A DNA stretch of 64,000 nucleotides from Lepus europaeus (taxonomy: Eukaryota; Chordata; Mammalia; Lagomorpha; Leporidae), in contig NC_084831.1 in the NCBI RefSeq assembly GCF_033115175.1, positions 13,741,138 through 13,805,137 on the forward strand, in the 5' to 3' direction. Position 1 is the first letter of the stretch. Each line of letters starts with the position of its first letter. The notes under the pieces were generated by a model. It was not told the origin of the DNA and did no database searches. It saw nothing but the letters and a program-made list of their open reading frames with translations. The position numbers and the translations under genes are program-made. Positions 23,297 to 33,972 of this stretch are shown piece after piece.

Positions 23297-23580
23297 CAGG
23301 GTGGATGTTGTGATACAGCAGAGTTAAGCTGCCAAGGGGGTGCCCGTATCCCATGTCAGAGTGCTAGTTCAAGTCCCAGCGACTTCGCTCTTCCAATCCA
23401 GCCAGGAGCCTGGAGCTTCAGCCAGGTCTCCCATGTGAGCACAGGGGCCCAAGGACTCGGGCCATCTTCTGTTGCTTTCCCAGGCCACAACAGAGAGCTG
23501 GATCGCAAATGGAACAGCTGGGACTCCAAGTGGTGTTCATATGGGATGCTGGCGTTGCAAGCGGTGGCTTAACCCAGCCC
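23297..23580. mobile_element. Head-to-body inverted SINE composite
   Basis: 23297-23402 reads as the plus-strand head of a C-SINE (GGTGGATGTTGTGATACAGC, then CTAGTTCAAGTCCCAG). From about 23402 the sequence continues as the reverse-strand body and head of another (CAGGAGCCTGGAGCTTC, GCTTTCCCAGGCCACAACAG, GGTGGCTTAACCCAGCCCC). Neither half has a tail. Confidence 0.75.
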
Positions 23581-23909
23581 CAAAATGTCCCCTCTTTATG
23601 TCACCAGTTGTACCGGGTCAGGACCCACTCAGAAAGAACTCATTTTAACTTGGTGAGCTCTGTAAAAACCCTGTTTCTGAATCAGGCCAGGTTCTGAGGC
23701 CTTGGGGGGAGGAACTACAACTTCTCTTCCCTGGGGGCTGGGCAGGGGAAGTCAGCTCCCACCTCACAGCAGGTGCTCCCCTCTCACCAGGTGAGACGGT
23801 GACTCAGAGCAGGCCTCGTGAAGATCTGTGGAGTCAGTGACGGGATGGAGCCTGGTTGGTGTTTTTAATTCTTCAGCAAATTCCCTACGAATCCCAGAGC
23901 TGCCCCCGA

Positions 23910-24093
23910 TCCTGGCTTCGGATCATCCCAGCTCCAGCTGTTGGGGAGTGAACCAGGAGATGGAAGACCCTTTCTCTTTCTCTCTCTCTCTCTTTCTCTC
24001 TCCCCTTTCTCTTCCCTCTCTCTCTCCCTATCTCTGCCTCTGCCTCTCTGTAACTCTGCCTTTCAAATAAGTAAATAAATCTTTTAAAAACGG
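23910..24093 (+). mobile_element. 5'-truncated C-SINE
   Basis: Only the 3' part is present: ATCCTGGCTTCGGATC, GGGGAGTGAACCAGGAGATG, expanded CT tract, AATAAGTAAATAAATC tail. Confidence 0.88.
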
Positions 24094-24304
24094 AATTATC
24101 TGGCCAGAGCTGAACAGCATCTCCTGGCCCCCAGCAATGAATCAGGGCTTCAAGGGGTGGGACGGGCATGGCTTCAGGGCTTGGGAGACAGGTGGGTTCC
24201 AGCGGCCTTCGGCCCAGGTACCCGCCCCACCAGGAAACTGTAACCAAATGAGGGAATGCCCACCCTTAGTTCTCCACCCTTAGGGGAAGGGGTTCATATG
24301 CCTT

Positions 24305-24500
24305 GAGCATTTATGGTGTGCCCAGAATGTTCCATCTGGTACAGCAAAGTGACTCAGACTCCTGCAGTCTTCCTGTGGCATGGCCCTGGGCCTCTCTGTG
24401 CCCCAGGGTCCTTGCTGATGCATCTGGGGCCATGTAGCACCTACCTTACCTACAGCACATGTGATAACGGAGGTGACACACTTGGCACAGCACCGCCAGA
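24305..24500 (+). repeat. MIR-like relic
   Basis: TCCTGTGGCATGGCCCTGGG and CTCTCTGTGCCCCAGGGTCC loosely follow the MIR 3' part. Confidence 0.4.
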
Positions 24501-25607
24501 TGCAGTCAGCACACGTTGTTGTGGCAGAGCTGTTGACAGAGGAGCGGGCTCTGGGTTGTAATCAGAGTCTTATCACAGCCGTGCTGGTGCTGCAGGCCCT
24601 CAGCCCTGGCTCTCTTCCTGTCTCCTCCCTCTCTGCTCTACTTCCTTAGGATCCAAAGTGCTCCTCCGCCCACGGCTTTCGGAGTCCCCCAGCGACCCTA
24701 GGGGACTGGGACCCTAGCCGCTGTCTCGTGGGTGAGGGACCCGAGACTCAGAGAGGTGAGGCGAATCATCGGTGTTGGGAGGCAGGACTTCAGGCTGGGC
24801 AGATGGGTCTGGGGGGCGCAGGGCCGCCCCCTGTCCCTGCAGTTCCTCTCCATCCTTAGGAGCTAAACACGGGCTTCTCTCTGAGGTTGGCCTGCCCTGG
24901 ACGAGCTGGCGCTCTGATGGCGTCAGCACCCTGGAGAGGCCCCGAGCAGTGCCTCCCCCAGGGCCAGTAGTGGTGATAAAGGCAGAGCCTGCGTGAGGCC
25001 CCAGGATTCCCACCCGCAGCCCTGGAGACCTCCCGCAGCCCCCTCCCCTGCCCCACGGGGGAGCCAGCTCAGGCTCTGAGAAGCCCTGCAGCTTCCTCCT
25101 GCTGCTGGGTCAGAGTTGGCCTCCAGCACCGGGCTGGCTTTCTGGACTCTTTCCCTCACATCCTCCGGTGGGGCCGCCTGGTCTCTCGGTTCCCCCCCAG
25201 CACAGCCTGGCCCCATCCGGCTTCCGGTGCTTTCTGTCCCACTGCTGCCGGGGGCCAGAAGATGGTTGGGATTGGCTGGGCTTCAAAGGACGGGGGTGGT
25301 CAGAGCAGTGTCCCCAGGGCACAGAGGCCACGTGCTAGGGATGATGCTAGGAGACTGATGGCTATAGGACCTCTCTGATTTCCACAAGATGAGGTTCAGG
25401 GAAGTAAGGTGACCATGTAAGGGCAAGGATGGGCCAGGCGGGGTCTCCAACTCAGAACTCCAATGTTCTGGCTCCCACAGCAGAGGCTGGGGTGGGGGTG
25501 GGTAGGGACAGCTGTCTCGTTATCACTCTTTTCTTTAGCAGAGAAGGTCCTGGGGCTCTTGGCCTCTTTGGAATTTTAAAGATTTATTTATTTATTTTGG
25601 AAGTTAT

Positions 25608-25612
<5 letters not shown>

Positions 25613-25649
<37 letters not shown>
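25613..25649 (+). repeat. (GA)n microsatellite
   Basis: About 18 GA units within the CT/GA region of a reverse SINE. Confidence 0.95.
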
Positions 25650-25653
<4 letters not shown>

Positions 25654-25845
25654 TCTCCATCAGCTGGTTCACTCCCTTCACTCCCCAGATGGCTGCAATG
25701 GCCAGGGCTGGGCCGGGCTGAAGCCAGGAGCCAGGAGTTTCATCTGGGTCTTCCACATTGGTGGCAGGGCCCAAGCACCTGCGCCATCTTCCACTGCTTT
25801 TCCCCAGGCCATTAGCAGGGAGCTGGGTCAGAGTGGAGCAGCCGG

Positions 25846-26036
25846 CCCTGCTAGTGCACCTGGGAAAGCAGCAGAGGGTGGCCCAAGGACTTGGGCCCCT
25901 GCACCCATGTAGGAGACCCAGACAGCCAGGCTCTGGCTGTTGCAGCCATTTAGGGAGTGAACCAGCAGATGGAAGATATCTCTCTATGTGTAACTCTGCC
26001 TTTCAAATCAATCAGTAAATATTTAAAACAAGAAAA
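25846..26036 (+). mobile_element. 5'-truncated C-SINE nested in a reverse SINE
   Basis: Starts at CCCTGCTAGTGCACCTGGG, which is mid-body, and runs to CTTTCAAATCAATCAG and an A-rich tail. Diverged TGGAGCAGCCGG/TGGAGCCATTGG on the two sides may be the target duplication. Confidence 0.8.
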
Positions 26037-26113
26037 ATGGAGCCATTGGAACATGAGCCAGCACCAGCATCACAGGTGGTGGCTTTACCCGCTACACCAC
26101 ATCGGCTCCCTCT

Positions 26114-27904
26114 TCGGAATGTCGAGGTTCCTGGAGTTGGTTTCCTATTCCCCGTGGTGGCCTGCTTCCTGGTTGTCGTGGAGGTGCTGTATGGGGGACA
26201 GCACGAGGGGCAAGGAGAAGCCCTGGGTTAATCCCAGCGTTGACCGGCTGTGCAGGTCTAGGCAGTGGGTTCACCTCCCTGATCCTCGGTCTCCTCCTCT
26301 CTGTGAGAGTGTGAGAGGACAGTGATGGCCTCTGCTTTCCAGTGCGGTTAGGAAGCTTCCCTGAGGCTGGGCACGTAAAGTAGTCGGGCTCCGCGTGGCG
26401 CGCAGTGGGGGGTCGGGTAGCGGTGCACCTGCTGCGTGCGGGCTGAAGTGATGTCATCATTCGCACCTGACGCCAGCGTGCAGCTTTTCTTCTTGGCGAA
26501 GGGTTTCAGAAATAGAATGGGACCCGTCCTGCTGGCAGCCGTCCCAGACTGCACATGCCCGAGGCCAGCACAGGAAGTGGCGAACCATCCTCTCTCCTCT
26601 CTCCTGAGAGAGGCCCACGTGTCAACTTAAAATCATGGGCCCACTCTCACTCACTCTCCCTCTCACGCTCTTGCTCATTCTCTCTCTCTCTCTCTGTCTT
26701 TCTCAGCACCAGGAGTGGATAAAGCCTATGGCGTGGGGTCCGAGTCACCCTGGGTGACTTGCAGGACAAAAACCCCCCGATTTTGAGAGCAGTGATGTGC
26801 ACATGAATGTCTGTTTTCTTCCGTGTGAGTTCACAGCAGGAGTGAGCCACATCCACAGTGCTGGGCCCTAGCCATGCCCTCAATTCCTTTGGCTTCTGGG
26901 GTTAGGGGATGATTCGGTTCAACCAGCTCATTTGGGGAAAAGGAAGCTCGGAGAGGGAAAGACCCTGCTGCCCAGGGAACCATGGAGCCGGGCTAAGGCC
27001 CCGGGGCTTCGGTGGCAGAGTTCTGTTCCCCCGTGGAACAAAGGCACAGTAGCCATGAGCAGAGCCCAGCCTGCTGGGAGGCAGAGGCACTGTGCCCCGT
27101 GGGCCCCTCTGGGCCTCCAGGCCTGGTACCAAATCCAGGGCCTTTGGATGGAAAGAATGTGTTGTCTCTCGCCCTCTGCCCCCTGGCCGAGCCCTGTGCC
27201 TGTTGGCCGTGGCACATTGTCACCTTTCTGGCAGACGCCTCCCGTGTGTTAGGAAGCCAGAAGGGTGAAGAGGAGACACAAGACCTTCCGGATGACTGTG
27301 GCGGGAGAGGCAGGAGGCAGAGGTTCCTGGTGAGGACGAGAACGGTTGCATTTATGGGACCTCTTATCTTTATGGCTGAAGCTCAGACGGGATGTGGTAA
27401 CTGAGACAGAAGCAGCTGTAGAGATTAAGATCGGTAGTCTGGGCCTGTGTGTAAAATGGGCAGCTGGCCCCGCTGTGGGCTGGGGACAGTCCTCCAAACC
27501 CCAAGGGTCTCTGTTAAGTCAGGATCTCATGGTGCAGAGCTGGGGAATCCTGGGGGTGCGGGGATGCTGGGAGCAATTCCCAGAGCCTCCTCTTCCAGCC
27601 CTCCCCACTCTGCCGGCCGCAGGTGGGGCTCCCCCACCCCGACTCCACAGCAGCGGAGGCATCAGCTTCTCTCCTTCCCACCCTGCGGGTGACTCAGTGG
27701 GAGACCCAAACAACCAGGACCTCTGGCGAGGAGAGGGAGTGGGCACAATGGCCCACAACAGGTGCGGGGAGGAAGCAGAAGCCGACTCCCAGTGGGCGTC
27801 CCACTTCCCAAGAGGGAAAATGTGTAACGGCCAGCAATGGGAACAAAGTGCCATCAAACCAAACCGAATCAAACTAAAGCAAGGAAATAACACGGGCTAC
27901 ATCG
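26114..27904. other. Unassigned sequence downstream of RNF186
   Basis: No gene recognised. Overlapping open frames near 26930-27900 on both strands reflect GC-rich composition and have no domain signature. Confidence 0.5.
26640..26706 (+). repeat. CT-rich simple repeat
   Basis: CACTCTCACTCACTCTCCCT followed by (TC)8; pyrimidine-rich low-complexity sequence. Confidence 0.85.
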
Positions 27905-28283
27905 GTTAAAAAAAATAATAAAAAGAGTCCCAGTTCTATTTTGCTCTGCAGCAGGACCAATATTTTCCATACTTGCACCAGGTTCTATAAAGAAAAGCCA
28001 GGAGCATTGGAATAAGAGGAACAGGAGGCCCCCCCTTGGAGCGTACAGGTGGTCGGTGCCTCCTCCCCACCCTGCCAGGTTAGCTGCGCTGTCCCCAGGG
28101 CAGGTGTGAGCCCATCAGCCCAGGGCGGCCTTGTTGACCTGATTTGGGCGTCTGGGCTTCCGTGTGCAAGTGCAGCTGGCGGGCGATCCCGAGGCCTCCA
28201 GTCTTAGCTCGCGGCCCCTTACCCTGTTCCAGAGGAAGTCACAGACCCAGAGCAGGCTGCAGGGGCTGCCCAGGCCGGGGCAC
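27905..28283 (-). other. RNF186: Likely RNF186 3' UTR region
   Basis: Sequence downstream of the RNF186 stop codon with no recognisable repeat. Human RNF186 has a short 3' UTR of a few hundred bases, so the transcript probably ends near here. No canonical AATAAA is visible on the minus strand between 27880 and 28280, so the exact cleavage site cannot be given. Confidence 0.35.
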
Positions 28284-28958
28284 TCAGGCGATGGAGGTGA
28301 TCTCGCTGTGCTTCTGTTCTCCGCGGAAGAGAGTCCTGGGGGTGCCCAGGCTGTGGGGGTGGCAGCAAAAGAGCATGGACATCAGCAGGGCCAGGGCGAT
28401 GATGAGCGCCAGCACCCACCGGATGACGCCTGGGTAGATGAAGGGCAGGATGACGAAGATGAGCAGGGCCAGTAGGAGCAGGTGCGCAGCCAGGCGCCGG
28501 GCTGCCACGCGGTTGGCACTCACTGTGCCCGGCCCGTCCTCTCCCACGGAGCTGGGGAGCACCGTGGCTGAGGCAGCTGGGCCTGTCAGCTTCTGAGGAC
28601 AGAGCTGCACCTCGCGACACGGCTGGGCCAGCCATCCCACCACCTCTTCCTGGTTGCGCAGGCTACCGATGAGGCCCCCAGGCACGGCCGTGAGCTTTCG
28701 GCACAGCGGGCAGGTGATGGACCAGGTGTCTTCCTGCACACACAGCAGGAGCTTCAGGCAGACGGCGCAGAAGGTGTGCTGGCAGTTCAGCAGCTTGGGC
28801 GACCGGGCGAAGCTGTAGGGCTCCCGGCACACCAGGCACTCCAGCTCGCGCTCCACGGAGCCAGGGGGACCGCGGCTGAGACCTGTGGCTGCGACGGCCA
28901 CGGAGGTGGCGCCTGCCAAGATGGCCCGGGGCTGCTGCGAGCCCTCGGCACAGGCCAT
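28284..28958 (-). CDS. RNF186: RNF186, ER-membrane RING-type E3 ubiquitin ligase
   Basis: The reading frame encodes 224 residues (human about 227) with no intron, as in other mammals. A C3HC4 RING finger is visible at residues 41-86: C41, C44, C59, H61, C64, C67, C83 and C86. Two hydrophobic helices (about 157-177 and 180-199) form a C-terminal membrane hairpin, and the tail ends ITSIA, close to the human tail. Known family role: an endoplasmic-reticulum E3 ligase of gut and kidney epithelium acting in ER stress signalling, whose human variants modify ulcerative colitis risk. R180, in the loop between the two helices, corresponds to human R179, the site of a known truncating allele. The ATG at 28958 was chosen because MAC- matches the human start and has A at -3 and G at +4. 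The frame stays open a further 54 codons upstream to 29120. Identification rests on recalled similarity along the whole length. Confidence 0.97.
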   Translation of the reverse strand: MACAEGSQQPRAILAGATSVAVAATGLSRGPPGSVERELECLVCREPYSFARSPKLLNCQHTFCAVCLKLLLCVQEDTWSITCPLCRKLTAVPGGLIGSLRNQEEVVGWLAQPCREVQLCPQKLTGPAASATVLPSSVGEDGPGTVSANRVAARRLAAHLLLLALLIFVILPFIYPGVIRWVLALIIALALLMSMLFCCHPHSLGTPRTLFRGEQKHSEITSIA

Positions 28959-29150
28959 TCTGGGCACGGAGCAGGCAGGTCGCAGCTGCTCAGCACCCGA
29001 GCATCCACCGGGAGCGTCCGCTGGTGTTGCTGGAGCCTGGAGGAAGTCCCACCTGGAGCTGGAGGTTCCAACTCCCCTCCGGCTCTCCCCCGGTGCCTGC
29101 TCACAGCAGCTGTCTGGCACTCCTCCGCTCCAGGGCTGCCCGGCTTGTTT
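28959..29150 (-). other. RNF186: Probable RNF186 5' UTR
   Basis: Sequence between the RNF186 start codon and the presumed promoter. It has no in-frame stop relative to the CDS until beyond 29120, so a longer in-frame ATG at 29120 exists. The transcription start is inferred to lie near 29135-29150, from spacing to the A/T-rich element at about 29162-29172. There is no direct evidence for it. Confidence 0.45.
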
Positions 29151-29161
29151 CTTGGCATCTG

Positions 29162-29172
29162 TTGTTATTATT
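29162..29172 (-). promoter_or_regulatory. A/T-rich TATA-like element upstream of RNF186
   Basis: On the minus strand this reads AAATAATAAC, lying 17-27 bases downstream of the HNF1-like site and about 205 bases upstream of the ATG. It is not a canonical TATA box. It is proposed only because position and composition fit. Confidence 0.3.
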
Positions 29173-29188
29173 TCTCTTCTCCAGACCT

Positions 29189-29202
29189 AGGGTTAATCAG
29201 TA
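29189..29202 (-). promoter_or_regulatory. HNF1-like palindromic site in the RNF186 promoter
   Basis: The plus strand reads GGTTAATCAGTAAC, against the HNF1A/HNF1B consensus GGTTAATNATTAAC: one mismatch in 14. It lies about 230 bases upstream of the RNF186 ATG. HNF1 factors drive genes in intestine, kidney and liver epithelium, where RNF186 is expressed, so a functional site is plausible. Binding itself is inferred. Confidence 0.6.
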
Positions 29203-29334
29203 ACTCGCGGGCCTGGAGACTTTGAGTTGCCTGATAGGAGGGCTTGAGGGGGGCGGGACTTTCCTGTTGGGGCCAGGTGCCAGGTGAGTGTCCAGAACAC
29301 GTGGCCCCCGAGCTTTTGGATGCATCGGCACCCA

Positions 29335-29405
29335 CTCTGCCTGCTCAAATGCAGATTCCTAGGCCTCACCCCAGAGACCGAGGCAAGGTCTGAATAGGAT
29401 GGCAA
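29335..29405 (-). repeat. MER5/MER20-like relic
   Basis: AAATGCAGATTCCTAGGCCTC followed by CACCCCAGAGACCGAGGC resembles the terminal part of MER5/MER20 hAT elements. Confidence 0.5.
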
Positions 29406-30252
29406 AAAGCTACACAGTAAACACCGTGTCGCTTCTGACCTGCAGGTAGGTGGGCTGGTGAAGCAAGGAGAGGCGATGGAGAAAGAATTCTCCACCGGGC
29501 AGGGGCAGAGGACGTCCAGCCAAATCTAGAAAAACCAGACCACCCACAGCCCATGGGCGTTTAGTACCTTTGGCCCTTTGCGGTCTCAACATTGTACCAA
29601 CAGGCAACAGATTCGCAAGCATCTCCCCGGAGCTTTGCTCTGCCTAAGTACTGGGTCACAGGTGCCATGTGCCATTTGTTTGGCGTGTGGGTGGGTGGGT
29701 GGCGCCACCGTGTCCCCAGCAGTAGGAAGAACAGCTGCCACCGTTTATTTGGGCCTATTTTGAGCCAAGCCATGTCCTCATCTGTGAGCTCCTGGAGGCC
29801 TGGCCCTGTCTGGAAGGCCTGGAGACGAGGGCAAGGTGTGGTCCGGGAGGCCGGCTGGCTGCCTGCCCAGAGGCCTTCCACAGGGACGGGAGCTTGTGCA
29901 GTCTCCCAGGGCCCAAGGTCAGGTTTGTGGTCTCCCGGGACTCCGTCTTCTTGCTCGTGCACAGGCCGTTGGCCTGCGGGCAGCTGACTCACGCTCACAG
30001 GCCCCAGCTGGGACTGACAGATGCGTGAGCCTGTTACCGTGCCTGAAACCCGGCCCGCGGGGGTGCCGTGCGTTCACGCCCTCCAAAGCCCCTCTCAGCT
30101 CGGCTCTCCTTTGCTGCTTGTGGCACCTGCTAAGGGTCACACAGTGTCCAGCCCTTGTCCTCAGCCCGAGGGGCAGGCACTGCGGGGCCGAACCCTGTGT
30201 GCTGGCGTGACCCCTTGATGGAGGCTTTCCCCTTTGTAGAAGGGCTTCTACT
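29406..30252. other. Unassigned sequence upstream of RNF186
   Basis: Unique-looking, moderately GC-rich, no repeat recognised. Could hold distal regulatory elements of RNF186, but nothing specific is visible. Confidence 0.4.
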
Positions 30253-30562
30253 TTATTTTTAAAAGATTTATTTATTTGAGAGGCAGAGTTATAGACAGAG
30301 AGGGAGAGAGACAGAGAGGGAGGTTTTCCATCTGCTGTTCACTCCCCAAATGGCTGGGCCTGGGCCAACCTGAAGCCAGGAGCCAGGAGCTTCTTCCAGG
30401 TCTCCCACGCGGGTGCAGGGGCCCAAGCACTTGGGCCATCCTCCACTGCTTTCCCAGGTGCATTAGCAGGGAACTAATCAGAGAGCTAATCACACACAGA
30501 GCTGGATCAGAGCAGTGAGGACCGGAACCAGCGCCCATATAGGATGCCGGTGCCGGCCCCTG
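30253..30562 (-). mobile_element. C-SINE
   Basis: Reverse-strand copy: AAGATTTATTTATTTGAGAG, TTCACTCCCCAAATGGCTGG, GGATGCCGGTGCCGGCCCC. Confidence 0.92.
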
Positions 30563-31159
30563 GACTTCCACCCCCACTCCCACCCCCACCCATAAACTCT
30601 CCTCCACCTGCAGCTCAGCTATGGGCTCTTTCTGCCCATCCTGGTTTCTTCCAGATGAGGCTGAAGGGGCTTTGGATCGAGCACTGGGCATCTGTCCCCA
30701 TGTCCCCAACCCATTTCCTCCTTTCTGGGTAACATAGGCCTGCTTTCACGACAGTCAGCCACCACACCCCACTGCCATTCCGCACGGGCCTTTGGGGTCC
30801 ATCTGTAGCTGCAGCCCTGTGGGAGGGGGTGTCGATGTGGTTCAGGACCTACTGCAGCAGCAGGTTCAGGCCCAGGTGTGCGATCCAGGCCCAGCCGAGG
30901 AGATTCCATTCTGAGACTTCACTTAGAGCTCTTGAGAAGTTTCTCTTTCTGCGGAGTTTGCAGGCTAAAGGATGGGACCCTGGGGGATTCCGGGACCACC
31001 GTGAGCAGAGAACCTGCCCAAGAGTGAGAGCAGCATCAAGGAAGACGAGAAAGGAGCCGATAAAGTCTGACGACCTTGATTGGACACCTGGATCCAGCTA
31101 TGCCTGAAGCCAGAGATATAGCTTTAGGGTTTTCAATTATAGTAACCTCTAAAACATAC

Positions 31160-31442
31160 CCCAGGGTGGGCATTGAGCAGTTACGACACCGACATCCCCT
31201 ATCAGAGTATATGGGTTTGATGCCTGCCTCTGACTTCCGGCTCCAACCTCCAGCTAATGCAGACTGGAAGGCAGTGGTGCTGGCTCAAGTAACAGGGTTC
31301 CTGCCAGCCACGTGGGTGACCTGGCTGGAGTTCCCAGGCCCAGGCTGGTTTGGGCCCATTCTGGCTCTGCCACTCTGGGCAACTGGGGGAGTGAACTGGC
31401 AGATGAGCTCTGTCTCTTGCTTGGCCTCTCAGATAAGTCAAT
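31160..31442 (+). mobile_element. C-SINE, strongly diverged
   Basis: Plus-strand copy recognisable by AGGGTGGGCATTGAGCAG, ATGGGTTTGATGCCTGCCTC and GGGGGAGTGAACTGGCAGAT. Tail nearly lost. Confidence 0.75.
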
Positions 31443-31715
31443 GAGGCCAGTGCTGTGGAGTAGTGGGTAAAGCTGCCATCTGCAGTGCCAGCATCCCATA
31501 CGGACACTGGTTCATGTCCTGGCTGCTCCACTTCCCATCCAGCTCCCTGCTAATGTGTCTGTCTGGGAGAGCAGTGGAGGATGGCCCAAGTCCATCCTGG
31601 CTCCTGGCTTCGGATCGGCCCAGCTCCAGCCATTGCAGCCATTTGGAAAGTGAACTCTGCACTCCCCTACCCCATAACTCTGCTTTTCAAATAAATACAT
31701 CTTTAAAAATACCTA
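31443..31715 (+). mobile_element. C-SINE directly following another SINE
   Basis: Plus-strand copy from GAGGCCAGTGCTGTGGAG to TTTTCAAATAAATACATC. Lies head-to-tail with the older copy on its left and may use its tail as target. Confidence 0.92.
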
Positions 31716-33972
31716 TTTAAAAATAATAATTTAAAAAACATCTACCCTGATTTTCATTCTTGAGTTGGCTTGGACTGGATTTCTGTGCCTTGCAGGTGAC
31801 CTTCTGCGTGGAGGGAGACAGAAGCCTCCCCTCACTTTCTTACAAGGTCAAGCCTCATGCGACACTGAGACTGTCGGTGGCCATGACCTCATGTCTGCGT
31901 GTTCCTAGGCCATGCTTTCGCTGGCATTGTCTCCCATTCCTTTCTGTTTACCAGACTCTAAGGAGGCTTGGGCGATAAAAAGCAACTTGTCGAACCACAT
32001 TCGTTTGTAACGAGAAAGAGCAAATTAGGTGGCGCGCGCAGTGGCGTGGTCGGCTAGACTGGTGGCCCCGTCTCCAGGAGCCAGCTCAGTGGGAAGCCAA
32101 GTTAGAGCAGGTTGCTGGGTGAGGATCGCTATGGGAGGGGAACGTCTACTGAACAGCCATTGGGTGTTGTTGGGCAACCAGCATTAGAAAACCTGTTGTC
32201 TGGAACAATCCAAATGTCACAGAAATGCATGAAGTAAGTGCGCATGATCCTCTTACTGTGACCCCTGAGAAGGACTCGCCGTTGACAGCTTCGTGGTCCT
32301 GTGGCCACCTTGGCCAGGGAGCCACTTTGTGTCTGAGAGGTGTCTCGCCTTGAGGATCACCGGCAATCAATGACCTCACAGTTGGAACTCCACCTCCGGT
32401 CACTTTGCTGGCGGTGTGAGCTCGGGCAAGGGTTTCAACCTCCTTGAAGCCGCTCAGCTTTTTAGTTTGAGGGAACAGAGACGGTAGGAAATGACCGAAG
32501 GTGACTGAAGCCTCCTCCCTCCATTAAAACTGGAGGGGAGGGGGTTAGGGAGGCTCCGTTGTTTATGTACCTTGGGGTGTAACTGACCTGGGTGTCATTG
32601 ATCCCCTCCCAGGGACTCTTGATAAAGATACTCGAGTGGCCCGATCAGCCAGAACTTCTTAAGAGAAGTGAACTTGGGCGGGGCCAGTCTCTGGGGCCAG
32701 CACGGCAGGTCTCTGCAGCACCCCCACAGGGCTCCCTGGTCCCTGGTCTCCGTGTGCTCATGCTAATATTGGAACCCCGGCCGGAAATGAGTGCTTCCAG
32801 ACCTCCCGACAACACATCTGTGTGTTTCAATTGCTGTACAAATACGAGCTCGCTTGTTTTCAGGAGAAAGATTATTTTATTTTATTTTTTCCTCTGAAAT
32901 GCCATGTCTTCCCTCTCTGGCTTCTCAAGGCTCCAGGGGTTTTCAGGACTCAAGTTGGAGAAGCGGGGCCTCCAGGTGGGGGTAGAATTTCACATGCAGC
33001 CGCGGGTGGGGAAGCTGGAGCCAGGGCGGCCGAGGGGGATCGGCGTGAAGGTGACACCGCGCAGGTCACCGCAGAGCCAGGCCCCCAGGAACATGCTTCC
33101 GGGCTGAGCTTTAGGCCCTGCAGCCAGGCAAGGAGGTGGGAGGTGATGCCAGGAAACCCAAGTGTCTGATCCAACCCGGGTCTCTGTCGCTGGTCGGAAC
33201 CCCCCGTCCCCCACCCCCACCAGTACTCAGGTGGCTGCAGAGAGCTGGGTCCCAGCCAAATGCCCCAGTGCTCCCCACCCCTCTCGGGGCCCGGTACCGG
33301 GCGGGAATCATCTTGGCTCCCACTCTGGCCTCGAAATTCCCGCCCCTGCGCACGCGCAGAGCCTGCGTGACTGTGCGGCATCCCCGCTCTCTCCGACCTA
33401 CCTGCCTGTGGACACCTGCAAGGACGCCCAGCAAAGCTCCGAGGGGCTGAGAGGCACAGTGCGGGAAGCAAAGCCATGGCAATGTCTGCATTTGTCTCTG
33501 CTTCCCAGAGGCTCCCACGGATGTGTCTTTCGGGCTATTGTGTCGGCTTTCTTCAAAGGATGCTCCGGAGTTATGCAATTGTGTGTATTCCTGCGTGTGG
33601 CCGGAACCTCGGCCGTGGCTGTACTCGGGGTCACATATACACAGCAGGGAAGATTTGTCCTGGGGAGAAGCCCTGGGAAAGGCTTTATGCTTCCTCTGAG
33701 GGCAGATTGTGTCGTCCACACTGCTCAGGATTCGGAACCGCCTAATGGACTCTGTTTTCCATTTTTGCTTTGACCACCAGGAAGCTCAACCATAGAAACA
33801 ATGAAATATCAAATTTGGCAGGTGGTGCTACATTCCATCCCCATCCTCTCAGTCTGTACCCCCCTTTTCTAGTTTATGGAGTACCTAGTCCTGCTGTCTG
33901 GTGGTTAATGTTGGCATTGATATTCCATGTACATGCATTTCCTTTTCAAAAAATTATTTGCTGGAGCCAGTG
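31716..33972. other. Unassigned unique-looking sequence
   Basis: No SINE or L1 over about 2.2 kb, unusual for this window. A 203-codon frame at 33162-33773 has no recognised domain and overlaps frames on the other strand. Confidence 0.45.

Larger units (their letters stand above)
25577..26113 (-). mobile_element. C-SINE split by a truncated SINE
   Basis: Reverse copy 25577-25845 (AAAGATTTATTTATTTATTT to GAGTGGAGCAGCCGG) resumes at about 26040-26113 (GGAGCCATTGGAACATGAGC to CACCACATCGGCTCCC). Contains (AG)n at 25613-25649. Confidence 0.85.

Noticed and set aside
28776..29225. 149-codon plus-strand frame opposite RNF186
   Set aside because: Antisense shadow of the RNF186 coding sequence; no independent motif.
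33162..33773. 203-codon plus-strand frame as a possible gene
   Set aside because: No domain, no splice or promoter context, and equally long frames overlap on the minus strand. Kept only as unassigned sequence.
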